This document shows, piece after piece, positions 10,335-10,347 of a stretch of 10,347 bases of DNA (positions are counted from its first letter, which is position 1; the number at the start of each line of letters is the position of its first letter). The stretch spans positions 1-10,347 of the forward strand of contig JAITSE010000004.1 in the NCBI GenBank assembly GCA_031288005.1. Direction: 5' to 3'. This DNA comes from Treponema sp. (GTDB taxonomy: Bacteria; Spirochaetota; Spirochaetia; Treponematales; Breznakiellaceae). A model generated the notes under the pieces. The model worked only from the letters and a program-made list of their open reading frames with translations, did not search any database and was not told where the DNA came from. A program made the translations under genes and the position numbers.

Positions 10335-10347
10335 CCGGAGATTAAAT

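Overview
The window looks like bacterial chromosome from a GC-rich organism. My best guess is a spirochaete, possibly a free-living or gut Treponema relative. The grounds are loose-consensus lipoproteins, NAD-dependent ligase used as a housekeeping enzyme, and abundant intergenic palindromes. No rRNA or other decisive marker is present, so this assignment is inference.

Layout. The left edge (1-111, minus) holds the first 37 codons of a YejB-type peptide/microcin C ABC transporter permease, with a good sigma70-type promoter directly in front. A gene-poor stretch follows (about 112-1062) with small palindromes, an inverted repeat at 518-568 and a tandem array of about 14 units of 23-24 bp, each able to fold into a hairpin (608-952). 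Next come purM (purine biosynthesis, plus) and a convergent tRNA-Lys(CUU) (minus). A compact plus-strand block then starts at a promoter near 2463: a lipoprotein, trmB (tRNA m7G46 methyltransferase), ligA (NAD+-dependent DNA ligase) and a multi-pass membrane protein. Gaps are 3-5 bp and trmB/ligA overlap by 35 bp, so this is probably one operon. After a 362-bp gap with its own promoter comes an M15/VanY-type D,D-carboxypeptidase lipoprotein. After another palindrome-containing gap comes an RlmM-like 2'-O-ribose rRNA methyltransferase. The right end is gene-poor, with a minus-strand intrinsic terminator and further hairpins.

Most interesting points. (1) The ligA reading frame carries about 345 bp of GC-rich, palindrome-packed sequence between its start and the first conserved ligase domain. 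This adds roughly 115 low-complexity residues; without them the enzyme has the usual family length. The insert contains a G10 run and C8/C7 runs that could slip. (2) The hairpin tandem array lies in front of purM. (3) yejB and the lipoprotein gene have promoters with identical geometry, a -10 box ending 9 nt before ATG and no Shine-Dalgarno, suggesting leaderless mRNAs. No complete new defence, mobile or secretion system is visible.
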